DNA from: Treponema sp.
Lineage (GTDB): Bacteria; Spirochaetota; Spirochaetia; Treponematales; Treponemataceae
DNA length: 64,000 nt
Assembly (NCBI GenBank): GCA_004554075.1
Contig: SFOB01000001.1
Coordinates: 1-64,000 of the forward strand
Reading direction: 5' to 3'
The notes under the pieces are model-generated. The model was given only the letters and a program-made list of their open reading frames with translations, was not told the origin of the DNA and searched no databases. The position numbers and the translations under genes are program-made. Positions 25,343 through 33,795 of this stretch are shown piece after piece (the stretch's first letter is position 1; each line of letters starts with the position of its first letter).

Positions 25343-27241
25343 TCAAACGATAAACTGTTCAACATGGTTATGAATCTTTTCTACCGAATCTACGTTGCCG
25401 GCTGCAGATGAATCAACCTTTTCTACAGTCATTTTCATATTTGCCGTAGCTTCAAGGCTTTCCTGAACAGCAGACATTGTAGACTTAGAAGCAGCAACTA
25501 CCGCATCCATAGATTCACGGAGCTTCATTGCGCCTTCGGTCTCTTCTTCCGCCAGATCACGAATAGCATGAATAGCTTCTACAAGTTCATCAGCAGCCTG
25601 CTTTGTATCAGTAGCCCCCTGATTCTGTGCAATCATGGCATCATAAATATTCTTTACAAGAGCAGCATTTTCAATTACGTTATCACGGATTCCCTGGAAG
25701 GCAGTACCTGCAGAAGTAATAGCCTCTACACCGGCAGTAGTCTTTTCCATCATTTCCTTAATCTTAACCTGAATGTCTCGGGCACTTGAAGATGAAGAAG
25801 AAGCAAGGGAACGAACTTCGTCAGCAACAACCGCAAATCCGGCACCAAACTCACCTGCATGAGCCGCCTCAATAGCAGCGTTCATAGAAAGAAGGTTTGT
25901 CTGAGAAGCAATACCTTGAATCACTTTCAAAAGCTTACGAACTTCTGCAGATACAATCTGAATTTCCTTCATTGTTGAAACAGCATGTTCAACCGCAGCA
26001 TTACCAATATCTGAACGTTCAGAAAGTCCCTGTGAAACTTCCTGAGCTTGTTTTGCAGTATGTGCAACACTTGAAATAGAGTCTGTCATCTTAGAAATGG
26101 CAGTTGAAATACTCTGAACAGCTTCTGTCTGCTGAGTTACGTGAAGCTTTACAGTATCAATACTGTCTGCGAGCATTTCAAGATTTTCACCGGTGACAGC
26201 AACAAGTTCGTCCTGCTTTTTTGAGTTTTCATCAATATGCTGAAGAGAATGATTCATAACACCGATGGCACCCGTAGCATATCTTGCAGATTTAGAAATA
26301 ATACCCGCAGACTCAGTTACCGCATGTGTTTCTGACTGCAAATCCTTAACCATAGAAGAAAGTTTTTCAATTAAAGTATTAACAGACGAAATAAGAACAC
26401 CAAAGTCATCAATCATATTGATATTGATTCGGCAGGTAAGGTCTCCGTTGTTTGCAATATCATCAAGAAGTTTTGAAGTAAGCTTGATACGCTGTGAAAG
26501 ACCATGAAGTACTGTAAGGAATGGAACTGCACCAATCACCATAGTAAGGCCGATACATAGAGCACCCTTCTTAAAGAAGGCTGTAAGCAAATCACCCTGG
26601 AAAACTCCGTTATGAGATTCCAGAAGAATTCCATAAGGAACGGTAAGCATGTTGATTCCAAGGAAGTAAAGCGAAAGGAAGAAAACCAGCCCAATAGAGA
26701 TAGAGATTTTTGAAGAACGGCTTCTGAATTCTACTATAGAGCCAATTTCAAGCATCTCGCGTTTTTTTATAAGAAGATAGTCTACAAGTTTAATTGCAGT
26801 AATGGCAGAAATTCCACCAAAGCCCATTGCCTGAGCAACAACAAGAAAAACTCGTGAAAAATAATATACATTAGAACCATTGGCAATTCCAATGTAAACA
26901 ATAATAATCTGACCAATAAAGAATCCGATAACATTTGCAGCAATGATAAGGGTAATAATACCTTTATAACTTTTAAGACAGGTATAAACTTCCTCTTTAG
27001 TAGCCTTGCGCTTTTCTGCCTGAATTCTTTTTACTATCTGATCAAAAGGTCTTGCCACAAAGTAACCAATTGCAACAGCAACCAGCAGAAGAAGTGAAGC
27101 AACCATAATATTTGGAAGCGTACCTCCCCACATTGCTGCAATGTCATTGTAAATAAACTCCAGGGCAAACCATCTCAACGTAAGTACACTTGCATAAGTG
27201 ACTAAAAATAAAACAATTACAAATGTGGCAAATACTGTCAT
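25343..27241 (-). CDS. Methyl-accepting chemotaxis protein with multi-helix membrane sensor
   Basis: The 632 residues start with about six membrane helices (to ~255), with no large periplasmic loop, so the sensor is within the membrane. A HAMP-like region follows (~255-310), then the methyl-accepting signalling coil. The receptor tip is TNLLSMNAAIEAAHAGEFGA followed by GFAVVADEVRSLA. Hence it couples to CheA/CheW. It is divergent from the metal transporter operon. No CheR-docking pentapeptide is seen at the C-terminus. Confidence 0.9.
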   Translation of the reverse strand: MTVFATFVIVLFLVTYASVLTLRWFALEFIYNDIAAMWGGTLPNIMVASLLLLVAVAIGYFVARPFDQIVKRIQAEKRKATKEEVYTCLKSYKGIITLIIAANVIGFFIGQIIIVYIGIANGSNVYYFSRVFLVVAQAMGFGGISAITAIKLVDYLLIKKREMLEIGSIVEFRSRSSKISISIGLVFFLSLYFLGINMLTVPYGILLESHNGVFQGDLLTAFFKKGALCIGLTMVIGAVPFLTVLHGLSQRIKLTSKLLDDIANNGDLTCRININMIDDFGVLISSVNTLIEKLSSMVKDLQSETHAVTESAGIISKSARYATGAIGVMNHSLQHIDENSKKQDELVAVTGENLEMLADSIDTVKLHVTQQTEAVQSISTAISKMTDSISSVAHTAKQAQEVSQGLSERSDIGNAAVEHAVSTMKEIQIVSAEVRKLLKVIQGIASQTNLLSMNAAIEAAHAGEFGAGFAVVADEVRSLASSSSSSARDIQVKIKEMMEKTTAGVEAITSAGTAFQGIRDNVIENAALVKNIYDAMIAQNQGATDTKQAADELVEAIHAIRDLAEEETEGAMKLRESMDAVVAASKSTMSAVQESLEATANMKMTVEKVDSSAAGNVDSVEKIHNHVEQFIV

Positions 27242-27272
27242 AACATTACTATTATAATATAGATAAGTAATA

Positions 27273-27320
27273 TTGTAAAATAGTTAAAAATGTGTATAAT
27301 TTGATAATCGTTATCAAATT
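27273..27320 (+). promoter_or_regulatory. Promoter and Fur/Zur-like operator of the metal transporter
   Basis: TTGTAA (27273-27278) and TATAAT (27295-27300) are 16 bases apart. A perfect 10-3-10 inverted repeat, AATTTGATAA-TCG-TTATCAAATT (27298-27320), begins in the -10 box and ends on the base before the ATG. Its core GATAA...TTATC resembles Fur-family boxes. Metal-bound Fur, Zur or a relative would block both transcription start and initiation; which one is unknown. Confidence 0.75.
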
Positions 27321-28001
27321 ATGGCACAATTAGAATGTAAAAACCTTACCCTGGGGTATGGTTCTAAAACAGTAATAGAAAATCTCTCCTTCAGCGTGAA
27401 CAAGGGCGACTACCTCTGCATAGTAGGTGAAAACGGCTCTGGAAAAAGCACGCTGATGAAGACAATACTCCGACTGCTCAAGCCCCTTTCCGGCACAATA
27501 AGCACAGGAGACGGCCTTCTTCCGGATGAAATCAGCTACCTGCCTCAGCAGACAGACGTACAGCGCGATTTTCCAGCCAGCGTAAGAGAAATTGTACTTT
27601 CCGGCTGCCAGTCCCGCTGCGGCCGTCGCCCATTCTATAACAGGGAAGAAAAGCAGCTTGCCGCCGCCGCAATGGAAAAACTTGGCATTACCCATCTTGC
27701 AAAGAAATGCTACCGCGAGCTTTCCGGAGGCCAGCAGCAGAGAACTCTTCTTGCCCGCGCCCTTTGTGCAGCTCAGAAAATGCTGCTCCTTGATGAACCA
27801 GTCACAGGCCTTGATCCGGCCGCAACCCAGGAAATGTACGACCTTATTGAAGAGCTGAATAAAGACGGAATTACAATCATCATGATTTCCCATGACACTG
27901 ATGCAGCCCTTAAATATGCAAGTCATGTACTTCACATAGGAAAAGAAACTTTTTTTGGAGACGTAAAAGAATATGATAGACACCTTAGCAACATACTTTA
28001 G
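27321..28001 (+). CDS. znuC: Metal ABC transporter ATPase (ZnuC/MntB-like)
   Basis: A 226-residue ATPase with Walker A (GENGSGKST), signature LSGGQQQRTLLARAL, and Walker B (MLLLDEPVTGLD). The family serves zinc, manganese or iron import with a ZnuB-type permease. No Shine-Dalgarno sequence precedes the ATG, since the operator abuts it. The end overlaps the permease gene by 29 bases. Zinc is the best guess from the family and operator, not proven. Confidence 0.82.
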   Translation: MAQLECKNLTLGYGSKTVIENLSFSVNKGDYLCIVGENGSGKSTLMKTILRLLKPLSGTISTGDGLLPDEISYLPQQTDVQRDFPASVREIVLSGCQSRCGRRPFYNREEKQLAAAAMEKLGITHLAKKCYRELSGGQQQRTLLARALCAAQKMLLLDEPVTGLDPAATQEMYDLIEELNKDGITIIMISHDTDAALKYASHVLHIGKETFFGDVKEYDRHLSNIL

Positions 28002-28818
28002 TTTTCCCTTTGTCCGCTACGCCTTCATTGTAGGAGTTTTGATTTCCCTCTGCTCTTCCCTGCTTGGCGTTACCCTTGTACTCAAGCGCTTCTCATTTAT
28101 AGGCGACGGACTTTCCCATGTAGCCTTTGGTGGAATCTGCCTTGCAACCGTACTGGGAACCTTCATAAAGATTCCAAACGACATGTACATAGTTCTCCCA
28201 CTCACAATTCTCTGCGCCGTGCTCCTCCTCCGCACCGGCCGCAATACAAAAATCCAGGGAGACGCCGCCGTTGCAATGATTTCCGTTGCATCTCTTGCAA
28301 TCGGCTATCTTTTAATGAATATTTTTTCAACTTCGTCAAATCTTACCGGTGATGTCTGCAGCACCCTCTTCGGTTCAACCTCAATTCTCACACTTACAAT
28401 TGGAGAAGTCTGGCTCTGCACAGGGCTCTCGGTGGCAGTAATAATCGCCTTTATAATCTTTTATAATAAAATCTTCTGCGTAACCTTTGACGAAAACTTT
28501 GCAACCGCAGTAGGGACTCATGCTCAGGTTTACAATCTTGTTATCGCAATCATAATCGCAATTATCATAGTGCTTGCAATGAACCTGGTTGGCTCCCTTT
28601 TGATTTCCGCTCTGGTAATCTTCCCGGCCCTCTCTGCTATGCGGGTATTCAAAAGTTTCCGTTCGGTTACTATCTGTTCTGCAGCGGTTTCTGTTATCTG
28701 CTCACTTACAGGCCTTTTGATTTCTGTTCTGGCCGGCACTCCTGTTGGAAGCACAATTGTTGCTGTTGATCTGGCAGCCTTTCTGCTCTTTACAGCCGTG
28801 GGATTTTTTATAAAATAG
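27973..28818 (+). CDS. znuB: Metal ABC transporter permease (ZnuB-like)
   Basis: The 281 residues form eight or nine membrane helices of the ABC-3 family (FVRYAFIVGVLISLCSSLLG at the start, GDGLSHVAFGG, LVGSLLISALVIFPALSA, each a separate landmark). It carries the metal ion across the inner membrane. No solute-binding protein gene is in this operon, so it must be elsewhere or its role is taken by another lipoprotein. Confidence 0.85.
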   Translation: MIDTLATYFSFPFVRYAFIVGVLISLCSSLLGVTLVLKRFSFIGDGLSHVAFGGICLATVLGTFIKIPNDMYIVLPLTILCAVLLLRTGRNTKIQGDAAVAMISVASLAIGYLLMNIFSTSSNLTGDVCSTLFGSTSILTLTIGEVWLCTGLSVAVIIAFIIFYNKIFCVTFDENFATAVGTHAQVYNLVIAIIIAIIIVLAMNLVGSLLISALVIFPALSAMRVFKSFRSVTICSAAVSVICSLTGLLISVLAGTPVGSTIVAVDLAAFLLFTAVGFFIK

Positions 28819-28822
28819 AAGT

Positions 28823-29386
28823 ATGAGTTTTTTCAAAAAGATTTGGGCGTTCCCCTGGCTGCGCCAGGGTCGGGCTTTAGCTCGACAGTCCTCGGCCCTT
28901 CTGGCCTGCGGTCTGCTCGCGACAATCCCTAACGCATTGATCTCATGTAAGGCCAAAGATAAAACTGATAATGCAGGTTTGCAGGCCGCTGCCGCAGCAA
29001 AAGAACAGAGCGTCTCACAAACTTCATCCCGCACTTCATCAAAAATCGACCTGGACCTCACAAAAATGTCCGCAACAATGATTTACTCTACAATGTTCGA
29101 CATGCTGGTAATGCCCGAAGATTACGTTGAAAAAAATATCAAAGTTTCAGGCTGGTTCGAAACCTACACCGACCCAGCCAACGGTGAACTTTATTACGCC
29201 GTAGTTGTCCCGGATGCTACCGCCTGCTGCCAGCAGGGGCTCGAATTCGTCTGGCCGGGAAATCACACCTACCCCACCGACTTCCCTGAAACCGGCGCCG
29301 ACATCACCGTCACCGGCATCTACAAGCTCATCGAAAACGACGGAATTACTTACAACTACCTCGAAGCCTCAAACGTAGAATTTTAA
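28823..29386 (+). CDS. Lipoprotein of the metal-uptake operon, with repeat-derived signal peptide
   Basis: The 187-residue protein has a lipobox LISC (Cys42) after a long, partly hydrophobic N-terminus, a Lys/Ala/Ser-rich linker, and a globular domain (~75-187) with MLVMPEDYVEKNIKVSGWF, VVPDATACCQQGLEFVWPG and ITVTGIYK. This domain resembles small proteins found near zinc importers in other bacteria, where the function is unknown; it is not a ZnuA-type binding protein. Residues 8-38 are encoded by a structured repeat element (28846-28935). It starts four bases after znuB. Confidence 0.72.
   Translation: MSFFKKIWAFPWLRQGRALARQSSALLACGLLATIPNALISCKAKDKTDNAGLQAAAAAKEQSVSQTSSRTSSKIDLDLTKMSATMIYSTMFDMLVMPEDYVEKNIKVSGWFETYTDPANGELYYAVVVPDATACCQQGLEFVWPGNHTYPTDFPETGADITVTGIYKLIENDGITYNYLEASNVEF
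28846..28935 (+). repeat. Structured GC-rich repeat inside the lipoprotein gene
   Basis: The segment starts GGCGTTCCC and ends CCCTAACGC (outer GCGTT/AACGC pairing) and holds hairpins CCCTGG-CTGCG-CCAGGG and GGCC-CTTCT-GGCC. The core AGTCCTCGGCC/GCCTGCGGTCT is a pattern I recall from dispersed intergenic repeats in Treponema-like genomes, but I cannot check that here. Its base composition stands out from the surrounding genes. Confidence 0.6.
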
Positions 29387-29455
29387 TTTTGTGAGTTAAA
29401 CTCTATATCTTTTCCATAAAATCCATGTGATAATAAAATATAGACGGAGGATTTT

Positions 29456-31138
29456 ATGAAAAAATTACTTATAATAATTTTACTTATTCTATTAACGACT
29501 TCAGCTTTTTGCCAGAACAGTCTGCCTTTTACAAAAGGCATTGATATGCTTACTTATTTCGAAGTCTGGGTGCCTGGTCAGCTTCCAAATCTGAACAAAC
29601 ATACAGAAGCAGACTTTGCCAGTCTTAAAAGTATGGGTGTTGATGTAATTCGCCTCCCGGTTCATTTTGATCTTCTTATGGAACCTTATGACACAGGAAT
29701 TATTTATGACTTTGTTTTAGACAAACTCGACCAGGTTTGCGACTGGGCAGAAAAGTATCAGATTTATCTTGTAATTGATGATCATTCTTTTAATACAGAA
29801 GAATACGATCATAATCCGCCATCTGTAAAATTATATCAGGAACATCTGAAATCTGTATGGAGCCAGATTGCTTCACGCTATTGCAACAGAAGCAAATATA
29901 TTATTTATGAAATAATAAATGAACCAAAAAGCCATGGTGAGATTTATAAAAAATGGATAAAGCTTCAGCAGGAAATAATTGACCTTATCAGAACTTATGA
30001 TCCGGAGCGTGACATTGTTGTTACCAGTGCAGATTTTTCAAGCATCGATGGACTCGTAAAAATGAAGCCTTACAAAGATCCGAATCTTATTTATACTTTC
30101 CATTTTTATGAGCCACATATTTTTACTCATCAGGGTGCTACATGGGTTGGAAAGGAAATGATGGATTTAGAAGGACTGCCTTTCCCTTATGACAAAAAAA
30201 GATTACCTGAATTAAAAGGAAATGCAAAAGATTCCTGGGTACAGTGGCAGATTGAAAATGAATACCAGCAAACAGGAACTGCAAAATACCTTAACAGCAG
30301 AATGAAAAAAGCCGCTGACTGGGCAAAGAAAAACAATGTCCGGGTATGGTGTGGAGAAATAGGAGCTAAAACCTGGATTAATAAAGAAGACAGAATTGCA
30401 TGGATTAAGGCAACTGTAGAGGCTCTTAATGCAAATAACATTCCTTATTGTACCTGGGGAATTGATGGAACAGACGGCTTTCTGACTTCAGATAAAACAG
30501 GTTTAATTTTCCCGGATGATATTGATAAAGATGTTCTTGAAGCTTACGGCTTTACAATGCCAGATGCAAAACTTGCTGCAAGCGCTAGTCTCAATGTAAC
30601 TCCACAAAAACCCTATGTGATTTATGATGGTTTATTGGGCCTTGGAGCAGGTAAAAATATCTGGGGAAATGCAAAGGAAACAAAAGATGATTCATCTCAC
30701 AAATATTGCCTGTCAGTTTCCTATCCGGGACAATGGAATGGAAGCAGATTCACTCTCCCGAAAAAAGTTACTTCCACAATAGCCAAAAGCCAGCAGGCAT
30801 ATTCCGTTTGCTTTACCGTAAAGTTTACTACTAAAAATCAGGAATTTAAGCTTTACCTCAGAGACTCCGACGAAGGTGAAAAAGGATTACCATGGAGAAA
30901 ATCCTATACAATTAAAGCAGCAGATTATTCAGTTGGAAAATGGGTATCCGTTGAAATTCCAGTTTCCAGATTTGCAGACATTGATGGTGCCTTCTCCGAA
31001 GTAACAAAACAATGGCATGACCTCCCATGTAAATTTGACTGGTCCCGCTTCGAAGAATTGTATTTCGATTTTGACGACCCCGACAACAAACTGGCCGGCA
31101 ACATCTATATTGATGATATTATGATTAAAAGGAAGTAA
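29456..31138 (+). CDS. Secreted GH5-family glycanase with C-terminal carbohydrate-binding-type domain
   Basis: The 560 residues have a signal peptide (1-19, cut after AFCQ region), a GH5 catalytic barrel (~25-365) and a C-terminal beta domain (~385-558). The acid/base is the glutamate of EIINEPKSHGE and the nucleophile the glutamate of VWCGEIGAK; DVIRLPVHF and YTFHFYEPH are family landmarks. It is probably an endoglucanase or related beta-glycanase, exported to degrade plant glycans. GGAGG precedes the ATG. It stands alone, ending in a hairpin shared with the convergent toxin gene. Confidence 0.9.
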   Translation: MKKLLIIILLILLTTSAFCQNSLPFTKGIDMLTYFEVWVPGQLPNLNKHTEADFASLKSMGVDVIRLPVHFDLLMEPYDTGIIYDFVLDKLDQVCDWAEKYQIYLVIDDHSFNTEEYDHNPPSVKLYQEHLKSVWSQIASRYCNRSKYIIYEIINEPKSHGEIYKKWIKLQQEIIDLIRTYDPERDIVVTSADFSSIDGLVKMKPYKDPNLIYTFHFYEPHIFTHQGATWVGKEMMDLEGLPFPYDKKRLPELKGNAKDSWVQWQIENEYQQTGTAKYLNSRMKKAADWAKKNNVRVWCGEIGAKTWINKEDRIAWIKATVEALNANNIPYCTWGIDGTDGFLTSDKTGLIFPDDIDKDVLEAYGFTMPDAKLAASASLNVTPQKPYVIYDGLLGLGAGKNIWGNAKETKDDSSHKYCLSVSYPGQWNGSRFTLPKKVTSTIAKSQQAYSVCFTVKFTTKNQEFKLYLRDSDEGEKGLPWRKSYTIKAADYSVGKWVSVEIPVSRFADIDGAFSEVTKQWHDLPCKFDWSRFEELYFDFDDPDNKLAGNIYIDDIMIKRK

Positions 31139-31142
31139 GTCT

Positions 31143-31175
31143 TAACCCATGAAAGTAAATGCCTTTCGTGGGTTA
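31143..31175. terminator. Hairpin between convergent genes
   Basis: A 13-bp stem with one G-T pair (31143-31155 with 31163-31175), between the GH5 gene and the toxin gene. No T run follows in either direction, so its terminator role is only likely. Confidence 0.5.
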
Positions 31176-31195
31176 GCATATATCAAACATTGCAA

Positions 31196-31627
31196 TCACT
31201 CAAACCAGTTTTCAACCATAAGCGGGGAAACCTTTTGAATCGGTTCAAAGTGTTTTATGTTTCGTGTTACAAGAATCATACAGTTAGCAACTGCGATTGA
31301 AGCTATCTGTGTATCATCAAATTCTACAGGTGTACCATTTTCTTTTAAGCGGGAACGAATATCCGCCTGTATCCAGGCCGCATGATTATCATATTGAATA
31401 ATATCAAAATTTGATTGAATCTTATCAACCAGAATATCAAAATAAAGATCTCTTTTTTTTCCTGCGGGCATTATATTCAAACCATACAAAAGCTCATTCC
31501 AGGTAGTAGAGGAAAGTGCACAAAACTTCTCATGTTCTTTTACGTTTTCAATAACACAAGGGGTTGGATTTTGCTTCATTATTTCTGAAATAATGTTTGT
31601 ATCTAATAAATAATATGGTCTTATCAT
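31196..31627 (-). CDS. vapC: VapC-type PIN-domain toxin
   Basis: A 143-residue PIN-domain ribonuclease: LLDTNIISEIM (first acidic residue), TTWNELLYGL (glutamate), and FDDTQIASIAV (aspartates), which together bind the metal for RNA cleavage. VapC toxins usually cut tRNA or rRNA. The gene starts two bases after the antitoxin stop, with GAGG inside the antitoxin's end, so both are made together. Confidence 0.9.
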   Translation of the reverse strand: MIRPYYLLDTNIISEIMKQNPTPCVIENVKEHEKFCALSSTTWNELLYGLNIMPAGKKRDLYFDILVDKIQSNFDIIQYDNHAAWIQADIRSRLKENGTPVEFDDTQIASIAVANCMILVTRNIKHFEPIQKVSPLMVENWFE

Positions 31628-31629
31628 AA

Positions 31630-31950
31630 TTAATCCTCAAATAAATGATTAGAATCACTTTTACCATAATAACCACGTTCTCTTATGCTGTCGTAGTATT
31701 CAGTCAAATCAAAATCATCATCCTCAAGTCCATATTCGATACGCTTTTCATGAATTTCATCAATTATGGATTTTTTCTGTGTTCGTGCAAAAGCAGACTC
31801 AAAATCCTCTTTAGAAACAATATAGGCCACAACTTCATTATGACGAGAAATTCGCACCGGACCATTCTCTTCTGCCTGATGAATAAAAAAAGGAAGTTTA
31901 TTTTTCGCCTCAAAAATCGGCACCGCCCCTGCAGGCATATTCATATACAT
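31630..31950 (-). CDS. Phd/YefM-like antitoxin
   Basis: A 106-residue antitoxin: the N-terminal part (FEAKNKLPFFIHQAEENGPVRISRHNEVVAYIVS, in pieces) is the Phd/YefM DNA-binding fold, the C-terminal ~50 residues are charged and would bind the toxin. The ATG at 31950 is chosen because AGGAGGTG lies just before it; an in-frame TTG at 32007 lacks such a site. It should repress its own operon. Pairing a Phd-type antitoxin with a PIN toxin is a known combination. Confidence 0.82.
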   Translation of the reverse strand: MYMNMPAGAVPIFEAKNKLPFFIHQAEENGPVRISRHNEVVAYIVSKEDFESAFARTQKKSIIDEIHEKRIEYGLEDDDFDLTEYYDSIRERGYYGKSDSNHLFED

Positions 31951-32018
31951 AAGCACCTCCTGAGAATAATCTGATTTAAAAATAACATCGTTATAGCTAT
32001 AAGTCAAGTAAATAGCTA

Positions 32019-33605
32019 TTATTTATTAAATGAACCAATTTTTGTTGCTTTCAATGTTTCATTCCACATTGAAGCAGAATTTGCTAAACGAATCGGATAA
32101 TCAAAGTTGCAAGCTTTATTTACATCAGCAATTTTCAGGTAAACTTCATATTCACCTTCAGGAAGATTTTCAAGAGAAACCTTAAGAGTTTTTTCATTTC
32201 CATCAAAAATCATATTCTGAACAGTCTTTTCAAGTATTACGTTATCATTCTGAACAAAATATACAGTAAAGCCCTTTTCTCTGTGATATGGAATACTTCC
32301 AAATCCATTATTAGTAAAGTTTACATCAAGAGCGAGCACAGTCTTTTCATCATCCCAACTGAAAGTTGAACCAGAAAGATAATAGCGATAGCCCATATGC
32401 TTTAAGACGTACTTGAACATTGATTCGCCGGAAACAGGACTGCTAAAATCATTCAACTTATCAACCATCACATAATCATGAAAAAGATTTAAATATGAAA
32501 GATGTACCTTTTCAAACTCAGCCGCACTTCCCTTATCAACACCATATACTCCTAACATTTCCCCGCCAAAGGGAGTATGATTTGTAAATGGATCCATAAA
32601 TGCAATTTCATCATTTCTTATTTTATCTGCTTTTTCAGCATCTGTTTCCTTATAAGGATCTGCCACTTTGTATGTTCCCTGATCTGTTACTTTATCCAGA
32701 TATGCATCATTAAAGAAACCAATTCTATATAAAGCAGAATCCTTATTAACTGAAATCTTTTCAGGAACATAAGAACCATCATATTTTGGATCTTTCAAAA
32801 TATAACTGTACATAAATCTTGGCTGTCGAACTAAAAGCGGCATTTTACAATTAAGCTGATCAAATTCATTTATAAATGTTTCAATAACCTCAAGTATATA
32901 TCCAACAAGTAAACCATCTTTTCTAGCTTCACCATATTGTGTTGTATGCATCTCTCCCCAGGGGCCAATCATTCCACATTCTACGGCAGTAATTACATCT
33001 GAATATTCTGCAGCTTTACTGCAAATAACTTTAATATGCTTTTTAATAACTTCAAACTTTAACGGTTCACAAGCTTTATAATCCCAGCCAGAAACAGACC
33101 TTAAATTGTTATCATAATTGTTGTCGTAAGCAAATCTGATAATTGCAGTTTTATGATTTGTTCTTAAGGCATTAAAAATATCATCAATACCTGTCAAATC
33201 AAGATTTTCATAATCTTTTCCATCAACATTCGAAGTAGCAGAAAGAGCACTTAAATCAAATTCCAGATGAACTAAATCAAATATATAATTCCACATTTTA
33301 GATGTATCAAATGAATTTTCTGTTGAAGCAAATGTATTTGTTTTATACCCAATGTATTCAACAACTTTATCTACATTTGAAATTCCAGATGGAGTACATA
33401 CTGCAATTGGTGCTCTATAATAAAATCCAATATCCGGATTATAAATAACATCGTTTGAATCACTAAAATCCAGCTGCTGTTCAAGAGTATTTGTTAATTT
33501 GTTTTCTTCTTGCTGCAGTTCCTTCGGCTCGTTTTTTCCTAATGAATTTGAACAACTCAATAGCACTGAAGAACACAATAATCCTGTTACAATTTTTTTA
33601 AGCAT
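32019..33605 (-). CDS. Secreted lipoprotein of the DUF4832/DUF4874 type
   Basis: The 528-residue protein has a lipoprotein signal (lipobox VLLSC, Cys18). The region ~50-290 (YNPDIGFYYRAPIAV, FDLVHLEFDLSALS, VECGMIGPWGEMHTTQYGE, as separate landmarks) matches DUF4874, and ~300-520 matches DUF4832 with a C-terminal beta domain. Such proteins occur in gut and rumen bacteria and look like TIM-barrel glycoside hydrolase relatives; the activity is unknown. Its glutamates in ECGM and GEMH sit where barrel catalysts might be. It lies next to the toxin-antitoxin pair and far from other glycan genes except the GH5 enzyme. Confidence 0.75.
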   Translation of the reverse strand: MLKKIVTGLLCSSVLLSCSNSLGKNEPKELQQEENKLTNTLEQQLDFSDSNDVIYNPDIGFYYRAPIAVCTPSGISNVDKVVEYIGYKTNTFASTENSFDTSKMWNYIFDLVHLEFDLSALSATSNVDGKDYENLDLTGIDDIFNALRTNHKTAIIRFAYDNNYDNNLRSVSGWDYKACEPLKFEVIKKHIKVICSKAAEYSDVITAVECGMIGPWGEMHTTQYGEARKDGLLVGYILEVIETFINEFDQLNCKMPLLVRQPRFMYSYILKDPKYDGSYVPEKISVNKDSALYRIGFFNDAYLDKVTDQGTYKVADPYKETDAEKADKIRNDEIAFMDPFTNHTPFGGEMLGVYGVDKGSAAEFEKVHLSYLNLFHDYVMVDKLNDFSSPVSGESMFKYVLKHMGYRYYLSGSTFSWDDEKTVLALDVNFTNNGFGSIPYHREKGFTVYFVQNDNVILEKTVQNMIFDGNEKTLKVSLENLPEGEYEVYLKIADVNKACNFDYPIRLANSASMWNETLKATKIGSFNK

Positions 33606-33708
33606 ATAAAACCTCGCTATTATTTATTAATTCTGCATATTTGCAGCAACACTTAGATAATAGGTGAAATCACCTATGGTTACAGATTTTTTATATTTTT
33701 TTTCATAT

Positions 33709-33776
33709 TTTCACTAATTCAAAATTTCGTTATAATAGGAACATTATTTACAAAAGGGGGCATATTATAGTCCCCA
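33709..33776 (+). promoter_or_regulatory. Predicted leuS promoter and 5' hairpin
   Basis: TTTCAC (33709-33714) and TATAAT (33731-33736) are 16 bases apart. The leader contains a 6-bp GGGGGC/GTCCCC hairpin (to 33776). No T-box or leucine-codon leader peptide is seen. Confidence 0.45.
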
Positions 33777-33795
33777 AAAGAATTGTGAGGCGTGT

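Noticed and set aside
27330..27983. Long minus-strand frame opposite znuC
   Set aside because: znuC has all ABC motifs on the plus strand; the opposite frame is a shadow without domain similarity.
33606..33795. T-box or leucine attenuator before leuS
   Set aside because: There is only a small hairpin; no specifier loop, T-box sequence or leucine-rich leader is seen.
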